Assembly (NCBI RefSeq): GCF_946887195.1 | Contig: NZ_CAMPKE010000018.1 | Location: forward strand, 1-64,000 | Length of the DNA stretch: 64,000 nt | Reading direction: 5' to 3' | Source of the DNA: an uncultured Halomonas sp. | Lineage (GTDB): Bacteria; Pseudomonadota; Gammaproteobacteria; Pseudomonadales; Halomonadaceae | In this document: piece by piece, positions 26,365 to 34,628 of the stretch | How positions within the stretch are numbered: position 1 is the stretch's first letter | Layout: every line of letters begins with the position of its first letter | The notes under the pieces: generated by a model | Databases searched by the model: none | What the model was told of the DNA's origin: nothing | Seen by the model: only the letters and a program-made list of their open reading frames with translations | Made by a program: the position numbers and the translations under genes

Positions 26365-26483
26365 CTAGCAATCAATTCGCCATTCGTTGGGTCATGGGTC
26401 GCTTTCACCGAGTAGTGCTTGTCTAGGATCGACATCGGCGCTGGGCGAGTAAGTTTTATTGGCTGGATTTGAGCTGAGCAGGG

Positions 26484-28151
26484 TTACGCTTCCGCCGGTG
26501 CCAATTGCAAATGAACGACCGGCAAATGACGCAGGTGATCGGCCAGCCACTGCATCAGGCGGGGCTGAAGCTGGTCACGCAGTTGGGCGAGGTTTTGCGC
26601 GTCGAGCTGGCTCAGGGTGTCGTCGAGCCAGTCGGCTAGGCTGGTTTCATCCAGCGCGGTGGAGGTGTTGTAGTCGATCAACAGGCGCCCGATGCGTAGC
26701 CAGCCGGTGGGCTGCGCGGGCACGATCGGCAGCATCAGAAAGAGCTGGCCATGGCGCTCGCGACGTTCGTTGCCGGGCGCCGCCAGGCCTTCCAGAGCTT
26801 GCACTTCATCCTGGCTGACGATGCGCGGCGTCTGCGGGTAGCGCGCTTCGCGTGTCAGCCCATCGGCATCGAAGCGAATCAGATCGCCATTCGCGGGCAC
26901 CAGCGGCGCCTCGATGCCGCGAGCTTCGGCCAGTTCCCGGTGAGCGTTCTGATGGCGGTACTCACCATGTACCGGTAGCAGATAACGCGGCTTGACCCAT
27001 TCGTAGAAGGTGTTGAGTTCATCCTGGGCGGGGTGGCCCGAGGCATGTAGTTCAGGATGGTGAACCTCTTCCAGAATGCTGACGCCGAGGCGTTGCAGGC
27101 CGGTATGCAGACGCTCGATCAAGCGCTCGTTACCGGGAATCGCCTTGGCCGAGAAGATCGCCGTATCGCCGGGCTGAAGCTCGAAATGCGGATGTCGACC
27201 CTGGGCGAGCCGCGACAGCGCTGCGCGCGGTTCGCCCTGGCTGCCGGTGGCGATCACCAGCACTTCATTGGCGGGTAGGTAGCCGAGATCGCGAACCGGC
27301 ACCAGCGCGGGGAAATCGTCGAGATAGCCGAGCCCACGGGCCACGGCCACCATGCGTTCCATGGAGCGCCCCATCAGGCTGACCCGGCGGCCGCAGCGCG
27401 CCGCGGCACGCCCGATAGCGAGCACGCGCGCCAGGTTACTGGCGAAACACGAGACGATCACGCGCCCCTGACAATCGCTGAGTGTGCGCTCGAGCGCGCG
27501 GGCGACCTCGCCTTCGCTGCGCGAATGGCCCGGCAAGGGCGCATTGGTGGAGTCGCCGACCAGCAGATCGACCGGCGCCAGCGAGCGGTACAGCTCGTCA
27601 TCCACGGGCTTGCCGATCAGGGGCTCGGGGTCGAGTTTCCAATCGCCGGTGTGCAGTACGCGATGATACGGCGTGGCCAGCAGCAGGGCGCAGCTCTCGG
27701 GAATCGAATGGGTGAGGGGTAAATAGCGCAGCGTGAAGGGGCCGCACTCCAGTGCCTCGCCGGGCTCGATGATACGAATCGCATCGGTGGCCAGGCCGCG
27801 CTCGTTGAACTTGGCACGCAGCAGGCCGGCGGCGAGTGGCGTGGCGTGAATGTCGCAGCCCCAATGCGGCCATAACCAGGCGGCGGCGCCGATATGGTCT
27901 TCATGGCCGTGAGTGATGATCAGCGCACGCGGTTTGATGCCGAGTGCGGGCAAGGCGTCGATATTGGGGACTTGCAGCGGCGCGTCGGGAAGGTCCTGAC
28001 GAATCATCATGCCGCAATCGACGGCCAGCCATTGGCCATCGTAACCGTACAGATTGAGGTTCATGCCGATCTCGCCGCATCCACCCAAGGGCATAAAATG
28101 CAGCGGTGGGCGGCGGCGTGGGCGAATCTGTACGCGGGGCTGAAGCATCAT
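26484..28151 (-). CDS. RNase J-like beta-CASP metallo-beta-lactamase ribonuclease
   Basis: The ~555-residue protein has the metallo-beta-lactamase motif ITHGHEDHIGAA near residue 80, further metal ligands in LTHSIPESCALLL and LHTGDWKLDP, a beta-CASP insert with VSCFASNLARV and ATGSQGEP, and the closing VHGEYRH motif. This is the layout of RNase J, a 5'-exo/endoribonuclease. The C-terminal ~100 residues differ from Firmicute RNase J. The start is uncertain: ATGs at 28151 and 28148 and a GTG at 28157 are all in frame without a clear Shine-Dalgarno. RNase J is unusual in gammaproteobacteria, which rely on RNase E. It is divergent from purU. Confidence 0.85.
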   Translation of the reverse strand: MMLQPRVQIRPRRRPPLHFMPLGGCGEIGMNLNLYGYDGQWLAVDCGMMIRQDLPDAPLQVPNIDALPALGIKPRALIITHGHEDHIGAAAWLWPHWGCDIHATPLAAGLLRAKFNERGLATDAIRIIEPGEALECGPFTLRYLPLTHSIPESCALLLATPYHRVLHTGDWKLDPEPLIGKPVDDELYRSLAPVDLLVGDSTNAPLPGHSRSEGEVARALERTLSDCQGRVIVSCFASNLARVLAIGRAAARCGRRVSLMGRSMERMVAVARGLGYLDDFPALVPVRDLGYLPANEVLVIATGSQGEPRAALSRLAQGRHPHFELQPGDTAIFSAKAIPGNERLIERLHTGLQRLGVSILEEVHHPELHASGHPAQDELNTFYEWVKPRYLLPVHGEYRHQNAHRELAEARGIEAPLVPANGDLIRFDADGLTREARYPQTPRIVSQDEVQALEGLAAPGNERRERHGQLFLMLPIVPAQPTGWLRIGRLLIDYNTSTALDETSLADWLDDTLSQLDAQNLAQLRDQLQPRLMQWLADHLRHLPVVHLQLAPAEA

Positions 28152-28283
28152 CGACACGGGGTTGTGATGGGTTTTCCACTATACGTGATGGCGGTACGGC
28201 GCCACAATGCGGGTGACCGAAAGTCACTGAATTGGCTACAATAGCCGACTTCTTTCAGCTTCTTACGTTCACGCGGGTATCCC

Positions 28284-29138
28284 ATGTCGCATTGTTATCG
28301 GCTCGTCGTTTCCTGCCCGGACCGCGTGGGTATCGTGGCTCGGGTATCGGGCTTCATTGCCAGCCACGGCGGTTCGATCACCGAGGCCAATCAGCACTCC
28401 GACCTGGCTACCGGGCGCTTTTTCATGCGCTACGAGATCCGGGCCGATTCCATCTCGCTGGATGCCGAAGGGCTGCGCCAGGCGTTCTTGCCGATCGTCA
28501 ATGAGTTCGACATGGACTGGGCATTGAGCGATACCGCGCATCGCAAGCGGGTGGTGCTGATGGTATCCAAGGCGTCGCATTGCCTGGTCGATCTGCTGTA
28601 TCGCTGGAGCGTCGGGGAGCTCGATTGCCATATCGTCGCTGTCATCTCCAATCACGAGGATTTGCGCGACCTGGTGGAGGGACACGACATTCCCTTTTAC
28701 CCTGTGCCGGTGAACCCCGATACCAAGGCGGTGGCGTTCGCCGAAGTGGAGCGCCTGGTCGATGGCTTTGATGCCGATTGCGTGGTTCTGGCGCGCTACA
28801 TGCAGATTCTACCGCCGCGCCTGTGTCAGCGTTATGCCGGCAGGGTCATCAATATCCACCATAGCTTCCTGCCTTCGTTCGCCGGCGCCAGGCCATACCA
28901 TCAGGCCTACGATCGCGGCGTCAAACTGATCGGCGCGACATGCCATTACGTGACCGATGAGCTCGATGCCGGGCCGATCATCGAGCAGGACATCCACCGC
29001 GTTTCGCACTGCCACGACGCCGACGATCTGGTGCGTTTCGGGCGCGATGTCGAAAAGGCGGTGCTGGCGCGCGGTTTGCGCTGGCACTTGCAGGATCGGG
29101 TGTTGATTCATGGCAACAAAACGGTGGTCTTTGGGTAA
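28284..29138 (+). CDS. purU: Formyltetrahydrofolate deformylase
   Basis: The 284-residue enzyme hydrolyses 10-formyl-tetrahydrofolate to formate and tetrahydrofolate, balancing one-carbon pools. It has an N-terminal ACT domain (CPDRVGIVARVSGFIASHGG) and a formyltransferase-like catalytic domain with LARYMQILP, NIHHSFLPSFAGARPYHQA and the catalytic Asp in VTDELDAGPII. In E. coli the enzyme responds to the methionine/glycine ratio. It is monocistronic and is followed by the 24-bp repeats. Confidence 0.95.
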   Translation: MSHCYRLVVSCPDRVGIVARVSGFIASHGGSITEANQHSDLATGRFFMRYEIRADSISLDAEGLRQAFLPIVNEFDMDWALSDTAHRKRVVLMVSKASHCLVDLLYRWSVGELDCHIVAVISNHEDLRDLVEGHDIPFYPVPVNPDTKAVAFAEVERLVDGFDADCVVLARYMQILPPRLCQRYAGRVINIHHSFLPSFAGARPYHQAYDRGVKLIGATCHYVTDELDAGPIIEQDIHRVSHCHDADDLVRFGRDVEKAVLARGLRWHLQDRVLIHGNKTVVFG

Positions 29139-29166
29139 TCTCCTGATCCCATCAATTAGCCAACCA

Positions 29167-29238
29167 ATTTGGCAGTCTCGGGCCACCCTTATTTGGCAGT
29201 CTCGGGCCACCCTTATTTGGCAGTCTCGGGCCAACCTT
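29167..29238 (+). repeat. Three tandem copies of a 24-bp unit
   Basis: Units at 29167-29190, 29191-29214 and 29215-29238 are identical except for one base in the third. Each contains TTTGGCAGTCTCGGGCCA, with TTGGCA usable as a -35 box. The third copy's TTGGCA pairs at 17 bp with a TATAGT immediately after the array. Confidence 0.95.
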
Positions 29239-29245
29239 ATATAGT
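29217..29245 (+). promoter_or_regulatory. Promoter of the manganese riboswitch / exporter gene
   Basis: TTGGCA (29217-29222) and TATAGT (29240-29245) are 17 bp apart. The predicted start (~29252) lies just before the riboswitch aptamer, which supports the assignment. The -35 is supplied by the last unit of the 24-bp array. Confidence 0.65.
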
Positions 29246-29255
29246 AACGACCGTT

Positions 29256-29410
29256 TTGGGGGAGTAGTCGCTTTCCACCCGCCTGATTCGGCAGCCTCGC
29301 TGCCTCCCGGGTGTCCAGAGAAAGGCCTGTGTCAACAAGGTTGGCCGCGCTATGCGGTCATGGTGCAGGCAGCCGTGCCCTTGGGTATTCGGCCTGACGA
29401 GACTCAGAAT
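29256..29410 (+). ncRNA. yybP-ykoY manganese riboswitch aptamer
   Basis: The conserved segments appear in order: GGGGGAGTAG (29258-29267), TGTGTCAACAAGG (~29329-29340), and GACGAGACTC (29396-29405). These match the yybP-ykoY element, whose conserved loops bind Mn2+. It precedes an UPF0016-type gene, a family linked to Mn2+ handling. The central arm contains a stable stem (GGCAGCCTCGCTGCC region). Confidence 0.85.
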
Positions 29411-29425
29411 ATGGCGTGTTTCCGG

Positions 29426-29467
29426 GGGCCGGCGATGCGCGATGTTCTGATTCGTTGTCGCCGGCCC
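29426..29467 (+). promoter_or_regulatory. Expression-platform hairpin
   Basis: GGGCCGGCGA (29426-29435) and TCGCCGGCCC (29458-29467) form a 10-bp stem between the aptamer and the ribosome binding site (GTGGAG at 29468-29473). It lacks a T-run, so control of translation start is more likely than termination. The competing pairing with the aptamer was not resolved by eye. Confidence 0.55.
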
Positions 29468-29480
29468 GTGGAGCCATGCT

Positions 29481-30059
29481 TTGGATGCCCTGCTGACTTC
29501 CATCCTGGCCGTGGGTTTGGCCGAGATCGGTGACAAGACCCAACTGCTGACACTGCTACTGGTCGCGCGTTATCGCCGCCCCTGGCCGATTCTGGCGGCC
29601 ATTTTCGGCGCGACGTTGATCAATCATGGCGTTTCAGCCTGGCTGGGCGCCGAGTTGATCGTGCTGATCGACGAGCGGCTGATGGGGCTGATTCTGGGCG
29701 TGGCCTTCGTCGCGGTCGGCCTGTGGCTGCTCAAGCCCGATGGCGAAGAAACGCTGGAAGCCGGCCCGCCAGGGCGTGGAGTGTTCTTCACCGCTTTCGT
29801 GCTGTTCTTTCTTGCCGAAATCGGCGACAAGACGCAGATCGCCACGTTGCTGCTCGGCGCCCAGTTCGTCAATGTGCTGGCGGTGACCGTGGGCACCACC
29901 TTGGGCATGCTGGCGGCCAATGCACCAGTATTGTGGCTGGGTCAGCGCTTCTGCCAGCGCTTGCCGGTGCGCTGGATCCAGCGTTTGGCCAGCCTGATCT
30001 TCATTCTCTTGGGTATCTGGGCGCTGATATTCAAAGCGCAGGCACTGGGCGGGTGGTGA
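29481..30059 (+). CDS. UPF0016/Gdt1-family Mn2+ exporter (MneA-like)
   Basis: The 192-residue inner-membrane protein has six predicted helices and the duplicated family motif: AEIGDKTQLLTLLL near residue 14 and AEIGDKTQIATLLL near residue 112. In Vibrio the family member MneA exports manganese; plant and yeast relatives move Mn2+ and Ca2+. The in-frame start is a TTG at 29481 with GTGGAG seven bases upstream; nearby ATGs are out of frame. The upstream yybP-ykoY riboswitch strongly supports Mn2+-induced expression. Confidence 0.9.
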   Translation: MDALLTSILAVGLAEIGDKTQLLTLLLVARYRRPWPILAAIFGATLINHGVSAWLGAELIVLIDERLMGLILGVAFVAVGLWLLKPDGEETLEAGPPGRGVFFTAFVLFFLAEIGDKTQIATLLLGAQFVNVLAVTVGTTLGMLAANAPVLWLGQRFCQRLPVRWIQRLASLIFILLGIWALIFKAQALGGW

Positions 30060-30068
30060 TTGTGGCGC

Positions 30069-31127
30069 TCATGCCTCGTCGCCGAACAGCGCCAATTGCC
30101 GGCTGTTATCGGCGCCGAGCAGTCGCACGCCGACACCGAGTAGCCGGACCGGGCGGCTGCCGCGCGGCCAGGCTTCATCGAGCAGGGCATGAAAGCGATC
30201 AGGGCCGGCCTGGTGCCCGGCGCCTTCCAGCGTGGTCAGCGTGAAATCGTTGAAACGCACCTTGACGAAGGCGCCCTTGATCGGCGGATTGCCGTGGCGC
30301 TCCAGGCGCTGATTCAGGCGTTCGATCAGTGAAGGCAGTTCGGCATGGCAGGCATCTAGCCCCGGCAGATCGCGGTGGAAGGTGTTTTCGGCGCTGACCG
30401 ATTTACGCTCGCGCTCGACACGCACCGGGCGCTCGTCGATACCTCGCGCCAGCTCGAAAAGCCGCCGACCGAACTTACCGAAGCGCTCGAGTAGCGCTGC
30501 CATCGGCCACTGGCGTAAATCGGCACAGCTGACGATGCCCATGGCCGCCAGCTTGCTCGCCGTGGCGGGCCCGACGCCATGCAGTTTGGCGACCGGCAGG
30601 GCGGTGATGAATGCATCGACCGTATCGGGTGTGATGACCTGTAGCCCATCGGGCTTGTCCCAGTCGCTGGCGATCTTGGCCAGGAACTTGCTCGGCGCCA
30701 CCCCGACCGAAAGCGTGATGCCGGTGCGCTGGTAGGCTTGCTCCTTGAGCCAGCGGGCCATCCAGGTGGCGCTGCCCTTGCAGCGCGTCACCGCGCTGAC
30801 ATCGAGAAAGGCCTCGTCGAGCGAGAGCGGTTCGACCAATGGTGTCAGCTCATGAAAGATCGCCTGAATGCGCTCCGACACGGCGCGATAGCGGGGAAAA
30901 TCGGCCGGTAGCAGGGTCAGCTCGGGGCACAGGCGCAAGGCGTGCGCGGTGGGCATCGCCGAATGCACGCCATAGGCGCGGGCCGGGTAGTTGCAGGTGG
31001 CGATGACGCCGCGCTGCGCGACACTGCCACCGATCGCCAGCGGAATGTCGCGCAGGCTCGGGTTGTCGCGCATCTCCACGGCGGCGTAGAAGCAGTCGCA
31101 GTCGGCGTGCAGGATCTTGCGCATCAT
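30069..31127 (-). CDS. dinB: DNA polymerase IV (Y family)
   Basis: The 352-residue translesion polymerase has the catalytic acids in ILHADCDCFYAAVE and SLDEAFLDVS, the YPARAYGV finger segment, helix-hairpin-helix motif GVGPATASKLAAMGI and the little-finger domain with KTVSAENTF-like KSVSAENTFHRDL. The C-terminal QLALFGDEA resembles a beta-clamp-binding peptide (QLxLF). Two adjacent in-frame ATGs open the gene without a Shine-Dalgarno. It lies downstream of lexA in the same orientation, separated by a dispersed repeat, and could be co-transcribed with it in the SOS response. Confidence 0.93.
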   Translation of the reverse strand: MMRKILHADCDCFYAAVEMRDNPSLRDIPLAIGGSVAQRGVIATCNYPARAYGVHSAMPTAHALRLCPELTLLPADFPRYRAVSERIQAIFHELTPLVEPLSLDEAFLDVSAVTRCKGSATWMARWLKEQAYQRTGITLSVGVAPSKFLAKIASDWDKPDGLQVITPDTVDAFITALPVAKLHGVGPATASKLAAMGIVSCADLRQWPMAALLERFGKFGRRLFELARGIDERPVRVERERKSVSAENTFHRDLPGLDACHAELPSLIERLNQRLERHGNPPIKGAFVKVRFNDFTLTTLEGAGHQAGPDRFHALLDEAWPRGSRPVRLLGVGVRLLGADNSRQLALFGDEA

Positions 31128-31143
31128 CTATGCCGCATAGCTA

Positions 31144-31231
31144 GAGCGCTTTCTGAGCGCAGGCCAGACAAGGCAAAGCTCGACAAGGAGGAGCAACTCC
31201 AAGGAGAGCTTTAACGCAGTATGGACAAGCT
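31144..31231. repeat. Dispersed intergenic repeat, copy A
   Basis: Shared blocks CCAGACAAGGCAAA, then GAC-A--GAG, then TTAACGC-GTATGG-CAAGC also occur at 47598-47718 in the same orientation with a longer middle. It lies between lexA and dinB. Confidence 0.65.
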
Positions 31232-31241
31232 CAGGAAGCGA

Positions 31242-31886
31242 TTAACCCAAGGCCTGGCCGTTGCCACCGCGAATGACGCCAACCCCAATCCCCTCGATCT
31301 TCAGGTGCTCGTGACGCAGATCGATTTCAATAGGCGCGAAGTCGTCATTCTCGGGCAGTAGGCTGACCCGGTGGCCGTCACGTTTGAAACGCTTGACCGT
31401 GACGTCGTCCTCGAGGCGCGCAACGACGATCTGTCCATCGCGCACCCGCTCGGTGCGGTGCACGGCCAGCAGATCGCCTTCGAGAATGCCGATATCGCGC
31501 ATCGACAGGCCGCGTACCCGCAGCAGGTAATCGGCCCGCGGCGTGAAGTAATCCGGCGGTAGCGGGCAGTGGCGGTCGATATGCGCGGCGGCGAGAATCG
31601 GGCTACCGGCGGCGACTTCGCCGATGATCGGCAGGCCGGTGGCTGCCTCGCTCGGCTCCTCTTCCTGCTCCTGCACGGGCAGGCGAATGCCTCGCGAGGT
31701 GCCGGGGATCATGCGAATCACCCCTTTTCTGTTCAGGGCGCGCAGGTGCTCCTCGGCGGCATTGGGCGAGCGAAAGCCCAGCGCGCGGGCTATTTCGGCA
31801 CGAGTTGGCGGATAGCCGAACTCGCTCATGGTCTTGACGATGAAGTCGTAGACATTCTGCTGGCGCGGCGTAAGGGGTCGTGACAT
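31242..31886 (-). CDS. lexA: LexA repressor
   Basis: The 214-residue SOS repressor has an N-terminal winged helix ([40 protein letters not shown]). Its C-terminal autoprotease has the cleavage bond Ala93-Gly94 (EVAAGSP), Ser128 (RGLSMRD) and Lys165 (VTVKRFK). RecA-stimulated self-cleavage derepresses repair genes. GGAGG lies just before the ATG, and two overlapping LexA-like boxes lie 31-67 bp upstream. It is divergent from psrA, as in Pseudomonas. Confidence 0.96.
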   Translation of the reverse strand: MSRPLTPRQQNVYDFIVKTMSEFGYPPTRAEIARALGFRSPNAAEEHLRALNRKGVIRMIPGTSRGIRLPVQEQEEEPSEAATGLPIIGEVAAGSPILAAAHIDRHCPLPPDYFTPRADYLLRVRGLSMRDIGILEGDLLAVHRTERVRDGQIVVARLEDDVTVKRFKRDGHRVSLLPENDDFAPIEIDLRHEHLKIEGIGVGVIRGGNGQALG

Positions 31887-31916
31887 GCAGCCTCCGCGGT
31901 TGGCGCTCGGTCGTGG

Positions 31917-31953
31917 GTTTGGTTAAGTATACAGTATGGCATTGTATCCAGTA
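31917..31953 (-). promoter_or_regulatory. Two overlapping LexA-box-like sites
   Basis: TTG-N10-CAG (box 31917-31936) and ATG-N10-CAG (31934-31953) each differ by one base from the CTG-N10-CAG core; the first keeps a full TATACAGTA half site. They are placed for lexA autorepression. Confidence 0.6.
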
Positions 31954-32073
31954 ACCATGGAATCCCGTTATCGCTATCCGCAGCTTTCTAAAAGCTAGTT
32001 ATGGTTAGGCGTTGCGTTTAAAACAGGCGAATTGTCCTTATGTGGCCAGCATCGTAAAATCACAAAACGTTTA

Positions 32074-32085
32074 AAACATCCGTTT
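32074..32085 (+). promoter_or_regulatory. PsrA operator candidate
   Basis: AAAC-ATCC-GTTT lies 21 bp before psrA and fits the known PsrA pattern (G/C)AAAC-N2-4-GTTT(G/C), with AAACGTTT also present at 32065-32072. It supports autoregulation as in Pseudomonas. Confidence 0.55.
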
Positions 32086-32105
32086 GTAACCTAAGAGGCC
32101 GTTTC

Positions 32106-32765
32106 ATGGCTCAGACCGATACCGTGACGCGCATTCTCGATACCGCCGAGGTGCTGTTCGCCGAGCGCGGTTTTGCCGAGACATCGCTGCGCAACATCAC
32201 CAGCAAGGCCAAGGTCAACCTGGCGGCGGTGAATTATCATTTCGGCTCCAAGAAGTCGCTGATTCAGGCGGTCTTCGCCCGCTATCTGGATCCGTTCACC
32301 GAGCGCTTTCACGCCGCGCTGGACGATCTCGAGGCACACTACGGCGATCAGCCGATTCCGCTCGAAGTGCTGCTCGAGAGCATGGCGCAGACCGTGCTCG
32401 AGGTGCCTGCCGAGCGTAATAGCCTCAAGGTGTTCATGCGTCTGCTGGGATTGGCCTACACCCAGGCGCAGGGGCACCTGCGTCGCTACATTCAGGAGCA
32501 TTACGGCAGCGTCTTCACGCGCTTCGTCGAGTTAGTGCGCCGCGCGACACCCGATTTACCGGATTCCGAGCGCTTCTGGCGTCTACACTTCATGTTGGGT
32601 ACGGTGATCTTCACGCTCTCGGGGCTCGATGCCCTGCGTGACATCGCCGAACAGGACTACGGCGAGCATGTCTCCGTGCGCGATCTGATCCGTCGACTGC
32701 GTCCGGTCGTGGTCGCGGGCATGAGTGCACCGCTGCCAGCGGCGTTGCCAGCGCGTGCGGGATGA
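32106..32765 (+). CDS. psrA: PsrA-type TetR-family regulator
   Basis: The 219-residue repressor has an N-terminal TetR helix-turn-helix (RILDTAEVLFAERGFAETSL, NLAAVNYHFGSKKSLIQAVF) and a ligand domain with the Pseudomonas PsrA-like blocks FMRLLGLAYTQAQGHLRRYI and RFWRLHFMLGTVIFTLSG. PsrA senses long-chain fatty acids and controls beta-oxidation and rpoS in Pseudomonas. The lexA-psrA-nagZ neighbourhood is also Pseudomonas-like. It probably regulates fatty-acid genes elsewhere, and itself through the site just upstream. Confidence 0.88.
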   Translation: MAQTDTVTRILDTAEVLFAERGFAETSLRNITSKAKVNLAAVNYHFGSKKSLIQAVFARYLDPFTERFHAALDDLEAHYGDQPIPLEVLLESMAQTVLEVPAERNSLKVFMRLLGLAYTQAQGHLRRYIQEHYGSVFTRFVELVRRATPDLPDSERFWRLHFMLGTVIFTLSGLDALRDIAEQDYGEHVSVRDLIRRLRPVVVAGMSAPLPAALPARAG

Positions 32766-32892
32766 TTCGCCCAACCCTTCGTGAGCTGGCCGCCCGCCGA
32801 GCCAGCCGGATGGTATCTTCGAAGCGCGCCGTCTGTTGTCCTTTCGTTCATTCGTCTAGAATCGGCACCCTTCTTAGCCAAGGAATCCGACC

Positions 32893-33930
32893 ATGACCCA
32901 ACCGCTCGGCCCGGCGATGCTGGATCTTGAAGGAACGGCCCTGACCAGCGCGGAGTGTAAACTGCTGGCGCGCCCCGAAGTGGGGGGCGTGATTCTGTTC
33001 GGGCGTAATATCGAGGATGCCGGCCAAGTGATCGAACTGTGCGCGGCGATTCGGCGGATTCGCCCCGACCTGCTGCTCGGTATCGACCAGGAGGGCGGGC
33101 GCGTGCAGCGTCTGCGTGAAGGCGTGACACGCTTGCCTTCCATGGCGCGCCTGGGCCGTTGCTATGGCGACGATCCCAAGGGGTGCCTGCAACTCTGCCA
33201 GGATGCGGGTTGGCTGCTGGGCATGGAGATGGCCGCCTGCGGGCTGGATCTGTCCTTCGCGCCGGTACTCGATGTCGACACCGGGCGCTCCAGCGTGATC
33301 GGCGATCGCAGTTTCTCCGCCGATCCGCAAGCCGTCACGGCCATGGCGGGTGCCTTTATCGATGGCCTGAATGAAGCCGGCATGGTGGCGGTGGGCAAGC
33401 ATTTTCCCGGTCATGGCGGCGTGGCCGCCGATTCTCACCATGAGTTGCCGGTCGATGACCGGCCGCTGACGGCGCTGCGCGCGCACGATCTGGTGCCTTT
33501 CGCGGCGTTGGCTCCACGCCTTGGCGGTATCATGCCGGCGCATGTGGTCTACAGCGCTTTCGATACCCGCCCGGCGGGATTCTCGCCCAATTGGCTGGGA
33601 ATGCTGCGTGAAGAATTGGGCTTCAAGGGAGCCATCTTCTCCGACGATCTATCCATGGCTGGCGCGCATGTCGCCGGTGGCCCGGCCGAGCGTGCCCAGG
33701 CGGCGCTGGATGCCGGCTGCGACATGCTCCTGATGTGCAACGACCGCGATGCCGTGCTGGCCATGCTGGATACCTGCCAGAACCGCGCCTCCAAGCGCCC
33801 GGCCAAGTTGCGTTACGGTCGCGCCCGGCCAAGCCTCGAGACGTTACCGGCGTTGAGCCGCTGGCGGCGCGTGCATGCGCGTCTCGAAGCGCTGCACGAC
33901 GCCCCCCTGGATACGACCTCGAAGCGCTGA
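32893..33930 (+). CDS. nagZ: Beta-N-acetylglucosaminidase NagZ
   Basis: The 345-residue cytoplasmic GH3 enzyme recycles peptidoglycan by removing GlcNAc from anhydro-muropeptides. Signatures are GIDQEGGRVQRL, GLDLSFAPVLDVD, VGKHFPGHGGVAADSHHELP (flexible catalytic loop with Asp and His) and the nucleophile region IFSDDLSMAGA. It has the short bacterial length, no signal peptide, and is followed 54 nt later by hpt. Its product can influence AmpR-type beta-lactamase control, though no such genes are present here. Confidence 0.94.
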   Translation: MTQPLGPAMLDLEGTALTSAECKLLARPEVGGVILFGRNIEDAGQVIELCAAIRRIRPDLLLGIDQEGGRVQRLREGVTRLPSMARLGRCYGDDPKGCLQLCQDAGWLLGMEMAACGLDLSFAPVLDVDTGRSSVIGDRSFSADPQAVTAMAGAFIDGLNEAGMVAVGKHFPGHGGVAADSHHELPVDDRPLTALRAHDLVPFAALAPRLGGIMPAHVVYSAFDTRPAGFSPNWLGMLREELGFKGAIFSDDLSMAGAHVAGGPAERAQAALDAGCDMLLMCNDRDAVLAMLDTCQNRASKRPAKLRYGRARPSLETLPALSRWRRVHARLEALHDAPLDTTSKR

Positions 33931-33984
33931 CGCGCCGCTCGCCATCAGGAACACCTCGCCAATTTCGTAACGAGCAGGAAACCG

Positions 33985-34563
33985 ATGTCTAGAATCGATA
34001 CCGATCATCACGCCTCTATCGCCACCATGCGCGATCTGATGGACAATGCCGACTGCCTGATCACCCAGCAGGAGGTCGAGCGCGCCCTCGATCGCATGGC
34101 CGAGGAGATCACCGCCAGCCTGGGCGACAAGTTGCCGGTGTTTTATTGCGTAATGAACGGTGGCCTGATCACTACCGGCCATCTGCTGACCCGGCTGGGT
34201 TTCCCCCTCGAGGTCGATTATCTCCACGCGACGCGCTATCGCGGCGGCATTCGCGGTGGCGAGTTGTTCTGGCGCGTATCGCCGGAAGTGCCCATGGCCG
34301 ACCGCCACGTGGTGATCGTCGATGACATACTCGATGAGGGAACGACCCTGGCGGCGATTCTCGATTACTGCCGTGAGGCCGGCGCCGCGAGCATTTCCAC
34401 CGCCGTATTGGTGGACAAGCGCCACGATCGCAAGGCGATGCCCGGTCTCAAGGCCGACTATTGCAGCCTGGAGGTCGAGGATCGCTATGTGTTCGGCTTC
34501 GGCATGGATTACAAAGGCTACTGGCGCAATGCGCCGGGGATCTTCGCGCCCAAGGGGCTGTGA
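33985..34563 (+). CDS. hpt: Hypoxanthine/guanine phosphoribosyltransferase
   Basis: The 192-residue purine salvage enzyme joins hypoxanthine or guanine to PRPP. The PRPP-binding motif VVIVDDILDEGTTLAAIL is near residue 110, with the VMNGGLITTGHLL loop and a C-terminal YVFGFGMDYKGYWRN base-binding region. It lacks the mtnP often found after nagZ in Pseudomonas. GCAGGAAA precedes the ATG. Confidence 0.9.
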   Translation: MSRIDTDHHASIATMRDLMDNADCLITQQEVERALDRMAEEITASLGDKLPVFYCVMNGGLITTGHLLTRLGFPLEVDYLHATRYRGGIRGGELFWRVSPEVPMADRHVVIVDDILDEGTTLAAILDYCREAGAASISTAVLVDKRHDRKAMPGLKADYCSLEVEDRYVFGFGMDYKGYWRNAPGIFAPKGL

Positions 34564-34574
34564 AAGGGGCTATG

Positions 34575-34616
34575 AAAAAACGCGAGCGGTGAGGTTTTCG
34601 AAGCTCACCGCTCGCG
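34575..34616 (-). terminator. Terminator of the acyl-CoA synthetase gene
   Basis: A perfect 13-bp stem (CGCGAGCGGTGAG / CTCACCGCTCGCG) is followed by six T residues when read on the minus strand. On the plus strand it may also stop hpt read-through. Confidence 0.85.
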
Positions 34617-34628
34617 CCCGAATCCGAT

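Noticed and set aside
29167..29238. CRISPR array
   Set aside because: The 24-bp repeats are immediately adjacent with no spacers, only three copies exist, and no cas genes are present.
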